Shown: piece by piece, positions 7,505-13,797 of the stretch
Position numbering within the stretch: position 1 is the stretch's first letter
How the letters are laid out: each line of letters opens with the position of its first letter
Assembly: GCA_027021095.1 (NCBI GenBank)
Contig: JALUUZ010000114.1
Location: forward strand, 1-14,856
Direction of reading: 5' to 3'
DNA length: 14,856 bases
DNA from: Gammaproteobacteria bacterium
GTDB lineage: Bacteria; Pseudomonadota; Gammaproteobacteria; SZUA-21
The notes under the pieces: model-generated
Databases searched by the model: none
What the model was told of the DNA's origin: nothing
Seen by the model: only the letters and a program-made list of their open reading frames with translations
Program-made: the position numbers and the translations under genes

Positions 7505-7534
7505 CTGACATTATATGATTTATGCCGGTATGGT
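7505..7534 (+). promoter_or_regulatory. Possible promoter driving the carbamoyltransferase side
   Basis: CTGACA (7505-7510) and TATGGT (7529-7534) are separated by 18 bases, an acceptable sigma-70-like pair facing right. The TATGGTATACC stretch also holds the palindrome GGTATACC (7532-7539). A start near 7541 would give a leader of roughly 240 bases before the carbamoyltransferase ATG. Evidence is consensus matching by eye only. Confidence 0.25.
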
Positions 7535-7613
7535 ATACCTTATGTTCAGGTTGGGATTGTCAAGATCACAGGCCTGTCAATTCGAATCACATGGGCGTGA
7601 GAGCAAGTCTTTC

Positions 7614-7775
7614 ATGGATTGGGAAAACCATTTGTATTATTATGCCATATTGCCGGATATCGATGAATCCCGTGACCGAATCACGGGGGTTGCGTTACAA
7701 TGGGTGCCTGGCCGTTTTGGAGAGTGGTATTGCTGCAAGCGGTATGGCGAACAAACTGTAGTGAATTTTATGTAA
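7614..7775 (+). CDS. Possible small ORF upstream of the carbamoyltransferase
   Basis: A 53-codon ORF starting MDWENHLYYYAILPDIDESR and rich in Trp, Tyr and Cys. Its frame is open back to ATG 7515. It ends with TAA at 7773-7775, just 2 bases before the carbamoyltransferase ATG at 7778. That gene has no ribosome binding site, so coupling to a small upstream ORF would explain how it is translated. GAGAG lies about 10 bases before ATG 7614. I recognise no family. It may equally be non-coding leader; the stop-start spacing is the main argument for it. Confidence 0.2.
   Translation: MDWENHLYYYAILPDIDESRDRITGVALQWVPGRFGEWYCCKRYGEQTVVNFM
7669..7687 (+). repeat. Perfect 7-bp stem hairpin in the carbamoyltransferase leader
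   Basis: CCCGTGA (7669-7675) and TCACGGG (7681-7687) pair around the 5-base loop CCGAA. No T-run follows, so it does not read as a terminator. In the mRNA leader it could affect translation or stability, or it could serve as a protein-binding inverted repeat on DNA. Confidence 0.4.
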
Positions 7776-7777
7776 GT

Positions 7778-9532
7778 ATGATTATACTAGGCTTGACAAC
7801 AGCACATGATGCGTCTGCCGCTCTTTTTGTCGATGGTGAGCTCGTCGCCTACTGCAAGGAGGAGCGGATGACCAGAAAGAAACAACAAGCCGGCCGGCCG
7901 CTGCATCAGCTGTGCATCGATGAAGTACTGACGACGGCCGGTGTCGACGCCGGGGAAATTGACCTTCTTGCGCTTGGACGCAGTCGCCTGCCGGCAGACT
8001 GTTTTATCAAGTCCTACCGGCCGAGCAGGGCCGTGGTCCGCCGACTGCTGCGCCGGCCGTTGCATCTCTATACCGAGATACGCGAGCAAAGACAGGCAGA
8101 TGAATTCGAGATTGTAAACGCGGCTTGTCTCTGCAGGCACATCGGAATGCGGCATGATGCCAAGGCACGTTTCGTCAACCACCATTACTCGCATGTGCTG
8201 GGGGCGTTTAAGTTTACTACATGGGAAAACGATGCGTTATATATCGCCTGTGATGCCGGGGGAGACGGGACCTCGTATGCCGCCTATTATTTCGATGGCA
8301 GCAGATTGCACAGGATCTACGGCGGGGATGAATACATTCTGCAGAAAAAATTCAATGCTGCTGCTTCGATAGGAATCGCCTACAGCCATGTCACCAAGGG
8401 CCTTGGCTTCAGGGCCAGCCGGCACGAGGGCAAGATCACCGGGCTGGCGGCGTTTGGTAAACCGGTCGTGGCCGACCAGATCTACGAGCAGTTTGTTCTG
8501 CATCCGGATTTCAGTATTGAGTCCCGTCTTGCGGACAACAAGGCACTGAAGGATTTTCTCTACGGCCTGATCGCAAAGCACTCACGCGAAGACATGGCGG
8601 CGTCGATACAGGAAGCGACCGAACGGTTTATATTGAAATGGGTCCGCCAGTTGCTGGCGAAGTATCCGGTCAGCCGGATTGGACTCAGTGGCGGTGTATT
8701 CGCCAATGTGCGTCTGAACCAGAAGATTTCCGAAATAGAGGGCATCGACGAGGTGTTTGTGTTTCCGGCGATGGGTGACGAAGGCCTGTCGGTTGGCAAT
8801 TGTGTGGCCGAGGAGATCCGCGAGCTCGGTCTTGCAGGCGTCAAGCGCTATAAACTGGATCATGTCTACCTGGGGTACCCTTACCCCGCAGGCAGCCTGC
8901 TCGACGAGGCGGATGCTTCAGGGTTTTATGTCGTGCAGAACGAACAGCCGGCTGCACAGACCGCCGGGCTGCTGGCGCGGAACTATATCGGCGCGATTTT
9001 TTCCAGGCGCATGGAGATGGGGCCGCGGGCGCTGGGCGCGCGCAGTATCATCGCCAGCCCGGCCAGGCGCGAACTCAATGATACGTTGAACAAGCGTTTG
9101 AACAGGACGGAATTTATGCCGTTTGCGCCGTATGTCTGTGACACCGACGCCGATGAAGTCTTCGTCATGACAGCTGCCAACCGCGAGGCGTGCCGCTTTA
9201 TGACGATTACGACCGATGTGAAGCAGCACTACCAGGAGATGATCCAGGCGGTCGTGCATGTCGACGGAACCGCCCGGCCGCAGATCATCGAACGTGATAC
9301 CAACGCGCTTTATTATGATATTCTGCAGGAATTCAAGGCGCTCACCGGGATACCCTGCCTGGTCAATACCAGCTTCAATGCGCATGAAGAGCCGATCATC
9401 AACAAGCCGGCCGAGGCCCTGAAATCGCTGCAGGAGCAGCGCATCGACTTCCTGGTGACCGAGTGCGGGCTGGTGTTCAGGTCCGAGGCGGATTACCGGC
9501 AGGCATGTTCCGGCAGCGGCCGGAACGGCTGA
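7778..9532 (+). CDS. NodU/CmcH-family carbamoyltransferase
   Basis: The start is ATG 7778 (MIILGLTTAHDASAALFVDG, 584 aa), because homology begins there; the open frame back to 7700 reads as leader. The N-terminal domain (Carbam_trans_N type, about 1-345) has AHDAS (9-13), EERMTRKK (28-35), the metal-site NHHYSH (134-139), CDAGGDGTS (158-166), EGKITGLAAFG (217-227), GLSGGVFANVRLN (302-314) and GDEGLSVG (333-340). The C-terminal domain has MEMGPRALGARSI (412-424), FMPFAPYV (446-453) and CLVNTSFNAHEEP (527-539). These enzymes transfer a carbamoyl group from carbamoyl phosphate, via carbamoyl-adenylate made with ATP, to a hydroxyl of a sugar or antibiotic. All expected motifs are present at full length, so it should be active. 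It diverges from the methyltransferase/glycosyltransferase operon, which suggests a shared glycan target. The acceptor is unknown. Confidence 0.93.
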   Translation: MIILGLTTAHDASAALFVDGELVAYCKEERMTRKKQQAGRPLHQLCIDEVLTTAGVDAGEIDLLALGRSRLPADCFIKSYRPSRAVVRRLLRRPLHLYTEIREQRQADEFEIVNAACLCRHIGMRHDAKARFVNHHYSHVLGAFKFTTWENDALYIACDAGGDGTSYAAYYFDGSRLHRIYGGDEYILQKKFNAAASIGIAYSHVTKGLGFRASRHEGKITGLAAFGKPVVADQIYEQFVLHPDFSIESRLADNKALKDFLYGLIAKHSREDMAASIQEATERFILKWVRQLLAKYPVSRIGLSGGVFANVRLNQKISEIEGIDEVFVFPAMGDEGLSVGNCVAEEIRELGLAGVKRYKLDHVYLGYPYPAGSLLDEADASGFYVVQNEQPAAQTAGLLARNYIGAIFSRRMEMGPRALGARSIIASPARRELNDTLNKRLNRTEFMPFAPYVCDTDADEVFVMTAANREACRFMTITTDVKQHYQEMIQAVVHVDGTARPQIIERDTNALYYDILQEFKALTGIPCLVNTSFNAHEEPIINKPAEALKSLQEQRIDFLVTECGLVFRSEADYRQACSGSGRNG

Positions 9533-9559
9533 GCAGGGCGCTGTTTACCGTGCAGCGTG

Positions 9560-10024
9560 TCAGCTTCCCGCGAGGGCGTATGCGCCTTTCCCGGGACAGG
9601 ATCTGGAGCGTCCTTTTCGCAGGGTGAATTTCCTGGTTTGACTGGCTGAGGTCTTGAAGTCATACCGAACGAACGCGGTACCATAACCCTTTTTTTCGAT
9701 ACACAGCGCGTAGTAAAAACCAGCCACCTTTTTTTGTACTTCCGGCGAGTTGATCTTCGCAGGATGTGTCTGCCCGATATTGTAGAAACTGTTAGGAAAC
9801 CGGATGACACCTGTCTTACCCGTGGTTGCGCTCTCTGCGTCCACCACGCGCCTGGTCTGCTTGTCGATCAAAACAAGATGTACCTGCGCTTTGTCCAGCG
9901 GCCGCCCCTGATTGTCGACGACCGTGACGGTGGTGGCCGGTTTGCGTGGGCCATAGTATGGATAGGTGCCGCAGCCTGTCATTGACAGTATAAGCAGTAT
10001 AGAGACTAAATATTTCATCTTCAT
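9560..10024 (-). CDS. Small lipoprotein with Ig-like / carboxypeptidase-regulatory-like domain
   Basis: This is a 154-aa protein beginning MKMKYLVSILLILSMTGCGT: a short positive start, a hydrophobic core and a lipobox-like MTGC with C18 as the likely lipidated residue. The mature part (TTVTVVDNQGRPLDKAQVHL, then a TTGKTGVIRFPN turn and a KKGYG segment) looks like a beta-sandwich of the CarboxypepD_reg or transthyretin-like type, which usually binds rather than catalyses. AGGA lies only 3 bases before ATG 10024 but 9 bases before the Met-3 codon (10018), so Met-3 may be the true start. The gene follows the 322-aa gene by 69 bases; a partial TTGACT-containing promoter may lie in that gap. The last 20 or so codons are GC-rich and basic, unlike the rest of the gene. 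The function is unknown. Confidence 0.7.
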   Translation of the reverse strand: MKMKYLVSILLILSMTGCGTYPYYGPRKPATTVTVVDNQGRPLDKAQVHLVLIDKQTRRVVDAESATTGKTGVIRFPNSFYNIGQTHPAKINSPEVQKKVAGFYYALCIEKKGYGTAFVRYDFKTSASQTRKFTLRKGRSRSCPGKGAYALAGS

Positions 10025-10093
10025 CGATCCTGTTGGTTTAATATGGCTGAAATTTTAAAAGTCACTCTTAGTGGCCGGAGTCAACGTGTATGA

Positions 10094-11062
10094 CTAAATA
10101 CCAACTTCCGGTTCAGGACTCTTTGATTGCTCGAGCCGTTGTTGTTTCTTTCCATTTTCAAGAAGATACTCTCGTCCTGCTTTATAGGGGTCGGCTGTCT
10201 TTGCGCTGTCGGTTGCTGTGACTGATCCTGGGGAATAGGCTGTATATTCCTTTTTTGCACCATCTGAGCCTTTGCCGCTGATCCGTATTCCTTCTCCTTT
10301 GACCTCAAAGCCCAGGGCCTTCCATGCCTGTTTGGGTAAATATGGATTTTTGAGTGAGGGCTTGAGGGAGCTGGCGGAGTTGTTGTCCTGTTCGGGTTCA
10401 GTCTTGGTTTCCGAGCGGGTCGTTGTCTTATCAGCCTGGGGCTTGAACTTTAATTTGTCGATCTGATCGCGACTGAACACTCTTTTTTTCAGGCCGGGTT
10501 CGCCTATCCCCGGGAAGTTGACTACCTTGAGTCCCATAATTTCCGAATAAGTCGCAAATGCCGAATTACTGTTTGTTCCTGCGCCAAAAAGCGGGTAATT
10601 TCTGTTTAGCTTGCTTAATTCCTGCGAAGCGTGTACTGCTTTGAACCAGCGTTGTTTTAATTCATTCGCGTTGCCGGTATAAAGTGTTTCATACTGCTGG
10701 CCGTTCATGATGTAGGTGCCGATGTCGGAGCCTGAGCCTACACCTTTGTAAGATAGGGTTCTACCTGTATCGTTATATTTTTTTTCACCTTTGACATCGA
10801 TGGCTTTCAGGTCGGCGGGTAACTCGTTGGCAAATTCTTTCGTGTATACGTTATGTACGCCGCGTAACGTATCCCGCCATGGGTACCCTATGGGCATGAT
10901 TTCTCCTGACTTGCGTTTCATGGCCATGCCGTGCAGAGTCGCAATAACACCGTTCTGCCCGGTAGTGCCTGCTTCGCGAAGGACCAGAAAATTGTGACTG
11001 AACGCCTTGCCTGTATTGTTCAGTACCAATGACCTGGCTTCAATTGAAAGTTGCTTAGACAT
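10094..11062 (-). CDS. Uncharacterised 322-aa protein with His motifs and an Asn-Ser-Asn-Ser motif
   Basis: A strong ribosome binding site (aaggagag) precedes ATG 11062. I recognise no named family. The N-terminal region has AFSHNFLVLRE (20-30) and ATLHGMA (41-47). Later comes FGAGTNSNSAFATYSEIMGL (159-178). A His-bearing strand followed by an NSN-type helix start recalls permuted NlpC/P60-like (papain-fold) proteins, but no cysteine is present at all, so thiol protease activity is unlikely. About 205-240 is a low-complexity linker rich in Lys, Thr, Glu and Ser, followed by a Lys/Gly-rich segment and a hydrophilic end. There is no signal peptide. The gene is A+T-rich against its neighbours, consistent with transfer. 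A secreted effector with the downstream lipoprotein as partner is one speculative reading. Confidence 0.65.
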   Translation of the reverse strand: MSKQLSIEARSLVLNNTGKAFSHNFLVLREAGTTGQNGVIATLHGMAMKRKSGEIMPIGYPWRDTLRGVHNVYTKEFANELPADLKAIDVKGEKKYNDTGRTLSYKGVGSGSDIGTYIMNGQQYETLYTGNANELKQRWFKAVHASQELSKLNRNYPLFGAGTNSNSAFATYSEIMGLKVVNFPGIGEPGLKKRVFSRDQIDKLKFKPQADKTTTRSETKTEPEQDNNSASSLKPSLKNPYLPKQAWKALGFEVKGEGIRISGKGSDGAKKEYTAYSPGSVTATDSAKTADPYKAGREYLLENGKKQQRLEQSKSPEPEVGI

Positions 11063-11088
11063 GCTACTCTCCTTAGCGTTGTGATTCC

Positions 11089-11128
11089 ATTGTCCGACAA
11101 TTTCCCATAGAACATATTAAGCTGTCAA
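11089..11128 (-). promoter_or_regulatory. Promoter-like region with a 13-bp palindrome before the 322-aa gene
   Basis: On the - strand a perfect -35 TTGACA lies at 11128-11123. The -10 is weak at normal spacing (GGAAAT-like, near 11105-11100). The palindrome ATTGTC-C-GACAAT (11089-11101) adjoins the expected -10 and start region, where a repressor could bind. A 7-bp inverted pair, CCCATAG (11104-11110) and CTATGGG (11145-11151), brackets the -35. Confidence 0.4.
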
Positions 11129-11186
11129 GAATTTTTTGGCTGGCCTATGGGTTCTGACGACTAGACAATCCTTGGCTGACGACCCT

Positions 11187-12830
11187 TCATGGTCTTCCCG
11201 GGGTATCTCGACACCGAAGTTGTCTGTACAGCGCCGGATAATCCACCTTGGCATTGTGACGTTTGTCCATCGGTATCTTGCGGACCTCCCGTATCCGGTC
11301 TATTTTAGCCCAGCGCAGTGTCTGCAGCAGTCTGTCGTGATCGACAACGCGGCCTTTGTGACATTCGATGACCAGCAGGCGTCGGCCCCCGTCTTGGATC
11401 AGCGCGGCGTGCCGGACCGCATGCTGTTGCAGTGCGGCGGCCTCGACCGCGAACGGATAGAGTTCACCATCCGTGTCCTGCAGGCGTGCACTGCAACGGC
11501 CCATCAGCCACAGCCTGTGCCGGTGGTCCAGGTAACCGGCGTCGCCGGTACGGTGCCATCTGCGGCCTTCAACCGCGAACTTGGTTTCCTGGTCACCGAT
11601 ACCATCGAGATAGCCTGGCAGCACATGCGCACCGCTGACGACGATCTCGCCGGTCTGTCCTGCGGGCAGCTGCAATGCATGGAACTCGGCTGCGGTCAGT
11701 GTCGCGATCGCTTGTCCCCACTGCATGCGAATGATCTTGAGCTCGATGTCGTCGACGGGGGTGCCGGCCAGCAGGCCGTGGCCGGTATGCATGCGTTCGA
11801 TGGCACTGGTATCGATCTGTGAGTCGTCGAGATGTGCGATCGGTTCGGCTTCGGTCGAACCGTACACCGCAACGAGCCGGGCCCGCGGCGCCATCTTGCG
11901 CAGGGCGTCCAAGGTGCGCGGGTAGACCGGTGCGCCACCTGTATAGATTGTTTCGAACTGCGGCAGCGTTTCTCCGGTAACGGCGACTGCCTGGGCCAGG
12001 CGCAGGTAGAATGCCGGCGAACCGGCGCTGCGTTGCGGTCGGTATTGGCGTATCTGTCTGAGCACCCTCGCCGGCCGGATATGACCGGGCCGGAGCAGGT
12101 TGGCATCGGGGATCAGGCTGGTGACACCGGAACCGAGGTTGGCGAGCACGAATACCGGCAGGGTAGTCAGATCGAGCTGTCCCGGGCGCAGGTCGAGGTG
12201 CTTTTCCAGCACGCGGTGCTGCCGGCACAGGAATCCATGCGTTCGCAGCGCAGCTTTTGGCCGGCCGGTAGCGCCGCTGGTAAAGGTGATCAATGCCGGG
12301 TGATCGTCGTCGACATCGGTGACCTCCGGGGCAGGCGCATACGCTGCCAGGCGCTGCCAGGAGGTCGCGCCCGGAAACCAGGCCGCGGTGGCCAGCTTGT
12401 GCGGGATCGCCGCAACGGCTGGACTCAGCAGCCGAAGCCACTGCGCCTTGTGACAGGCAATCAGCGCCTTGGGCCGACAGCGTGCGACGGCGTGTACGAT
12501 CGTGTCGCGTCCGGCCTGGGGGTCGACGAACAGCGCGACCATCCCCAGCCTGAACAGCGCCAGCAGAACTTCATACAGGCAGACCGACATAGGTTGAAAC
12601 ACCAGTGCGACATCCCCGGCGCGCAGGCCTTTCGCGGACAGCATCTGTGCGGCCTGTGCACTGCGGCGTTCAAGCTCGGAAAAACTGCTCTGCGCCTTGG
12701 CGGTAATCAGTGCCGGTCTGTCCGGTGTCCGGGCTGCCTGCTGCTGGAAGCGGTCGAGAAGATTCACGGTGTTGTTTTCAAGCTCATAGTTTTCTGCCAA
12801 ACAACGCATAGTGCCGGATCGGTTTGCCAT
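11187..12830 (-). CDS. OleC-like AMP-dependent acyl ligase (ANL superfamily)
   Basis: Up to 547 aa. Adenylate-forming core motifs are all present: FTSGATGRPKAALRTH (183-198), YGSTEAEP (323-330), RTGD (427-430), LMGR (442-445) and DKRHNAKVDY (522-531) with the expected catalytic Lys528. The RHNAK ending and YGSTEAEP resemble OleC and related acyl-AMP ligases (the group annotated as peptide synthase-like). These activate a carboxylate as acyl-AMP; OleC itself acts on a beta-hydroxy acid. No carrier-protein domain is attached, so the acyl acceptor must come from elsewhere. The start is uncertain: ATG 12830, ATG 12809 or GTG 12767 are possible and none has a clear ribosome binding site. The first two overlap the GNAT gene by 47 or 26 bases, pointing to translational coupling. 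It is the last gene of the operon. The substrate is not deducible. Confidence 0.85.
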   Translation of the reverse strand: MANRSGTMRCLAENYELENNTVNLLDRFQQQAARTPDRPALITAKAQSSFSELERRSAQAAQMLSAKGLRAGDVALVFQPMSVCLYEVLLALFRLGMVALFVDPQAGRDTIVHAVARCRPKALIACHKAQWLRLLSPAVAAIPHKLATAAWFPGATSWQRLAAYAPAPEVTDVDDDHPALITFTSGATGRPKAALRTHGFLCRQHRVLEKHLDLRPGQLDLTTLPVFVLANLGSGVTSLIPDANLLRPGHIRPARVLRQIRQYRPQRSAGSPAFYLRLAQAVAVTGETLPQFETIYTGGAPVYPRTLDALRKMAPRARLVAVYGSTEAEPIAHLDDSQIDTSAIERMHTGHGLLAGTPVDDIELKIIRMQWGQAIATLTAAEFHALQLPAGQTGEIVVSGAHVLPGYLDGIGDQETKFAVEGRRWHRTGDAGYLDHRHRLWLMGRCSARLQDTDGELYPFAVEAAALQQHAVRHAALIQDGGRRLLVIECHKGRVVDHDRLLQTLRWAKIDRIREVRKIPMDKRHNAKVDYPALYRQLRCRDTPGRP

Positions 12831-13788
12831 AGTGACGGCTGATGTTGCGCGAACGGTTGTGCTCGTGCATCAAAGCATGAATCACACGTCGATAGCCGCT
12901 CTGCCCGGCAAGCCGCTGTGCCTCGGCGACCAGTACGGTGCCCAGGCCGGCATAGCGTCTGCCCGGCAGCACTGCAACGGTCTTTATGATCACTGTGTCG
13001 ATCGGTTGCTGCCGACTGCGTTGTTCCTGGTCCGGCAGCGAGAAGACAAACCCCACGGCATTATTCTCGTGTTCGGCCAGCAACGTCAGGCCGGGTTCGA
13101 CACAGGACTTGATCGCCTGGTACTGCAGTTTGAACGCTTGCCGTGAAATCGGTGTATATAAAAAATTACCGGTAAAGCTTTGGACTGAAATGTCGTAGAT
13201 GGCCTCCAGTTCCTGGTCGAAACGTTCGAGGCGCAGCGGCCTGAGCCGGATCCCTTGCTGTTGCAGCCGTGACAATGCCGGTGCGATGCGCGGATCGGGT
13301 CGTGTCAGGTCGGTGACCAGCGCAGAAAAATACCGTGCGAGTACTTCGAACCCGGCAGTGGTGAAGCAGTCCGGCCAGCAGGCGGGATTGTGCGGTTCAA
13401 GAAAAAAGGCCGGCTCATCGCCCGGCTCGGTGACCAGCCGGTAGTGATGCCAGGTGCTGCCATCGATCGGACCAATGGCGTAGTGACAGGCATGTGTACG
13501 CAGCAGTGCGCAGGCGCGGGACAACAGTTGGGTACCGCTGTGCCGGTCAGCAGCCGCAAAATGGCCGATCAGGCCAACCCGGTAGTCACGGTATTCCGGG
13601 GCTTTGTTCCACCACAACGAACAGCGGGCCACTGCCTGGCTGTCCCGGTCCAGCAACTGGCAATGGCGGTCTGCGTGCTGGTCGAGAAGGCGCTGCAGAT
13701 TGAAGTCCTCATACAGTGTACCGCGGTCATACACGCCGGCGGACTCGATGGCCGGGTCCCGGGGGTCGAAGTCGTGAAACTTATACAT
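12784..13788 (-). CDS. GNAT-family N-acyltransferase
   Basis: This is a 334-aa protein. The C-terminal half is a GNAT domain: TVIIKTVAVLP (265-275) then GRRYAGLGTVLVAEAQRLA (276-294), which matches motif A with its acetyl/acyl-CoA pyrophosphate loop (R-x-x-G-x-G type), and NRSRNISRHYGKPIRHYALF (311-330) resembling motif B. The N-terminal half (about 60-160) has GLIGHFAAADRHSGTQLLS (72-90) and IGPIDGSTWHHYRLV (105-119), which look like a second, degenerate GNAT-like or regulatory half. The total length suits this tandem kind of GNAT protein. The acceptor is unknown. It starts 9 bases after the stop of the membrane kinase-like gene and overlaps the ligase gene downstream, so the three are co-translated. 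An AGG just before ATG 13788 is closer than usual. Joint action on a lipid or polyprenyl-linked amine is inference. Confidence 0.8.
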   Translation of the reverse strand: MYKFHDFDPRDPAIESAGVYDRGTLYEDFNLQRLLDQHADRHCQLLDRDSQAVARCSLWWNKAPEYRDYRVGLIGHFAAADRHSGTQLLSRACALLRTHACHYAIGPIDGSTWHHYRLVTEPGDEPAFFLEPHNPACWPDCFTTAGFEVLARYFSALVTDLTRPDPRIAPALSRLQQQGIRLRPLRLERFDQELEAIYDISVQSFTGNFLYTPISRQAFKLQYQAIKSCVEPGLTLLAEHENNAVGFVFSLPDQEQRSRQQPIDTVIIKTVAVLPGRRYAGLGTVLVAEAQRLAGQSGYRRVIHALMHEHNRSRNISRHYGKPIRHYALFGRKL

Positions 13789-13797
13789 GGCCTGTCA

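Noticed and set aside
7577..7592. T-arm-like TTCGAAT suggesting a tRNA or att-site remnant
   Set aside because: Flanking bases do not form the 5-bp stem and no acceptor or anticodon arm is found nearby.
625..9506. The same 16-base string gattaccggcaggcat at 625 and 9491
   Set aside because: Both copies code for Tyr-Arg-Gln-Ala in real genes and use common codons; only two copies exist, with no wider similarity.
9533..9559. CGCTG/CAGCG inverted pair between the convergent carbamoyltransferase and lipoprotein genes as a terminator
   Set aside because: 5-bp stem with a 9-base loop and no T-run on either side.
10060..10076. Candidate intrinsic terminator between the 322-aa gene and the lipoprotein (CACT-AAG-AGTG followed by T and A runs on the - strand)
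   Set aside because: The stem is only 4 bp plus a mismatch; too weak to call.
11832..12842. 336-codon + strand ORF opposite the acyl ligase
   Set aside because: The - strand carries every adenylating-enzyme motif, so this frame is a high-GC shadow.
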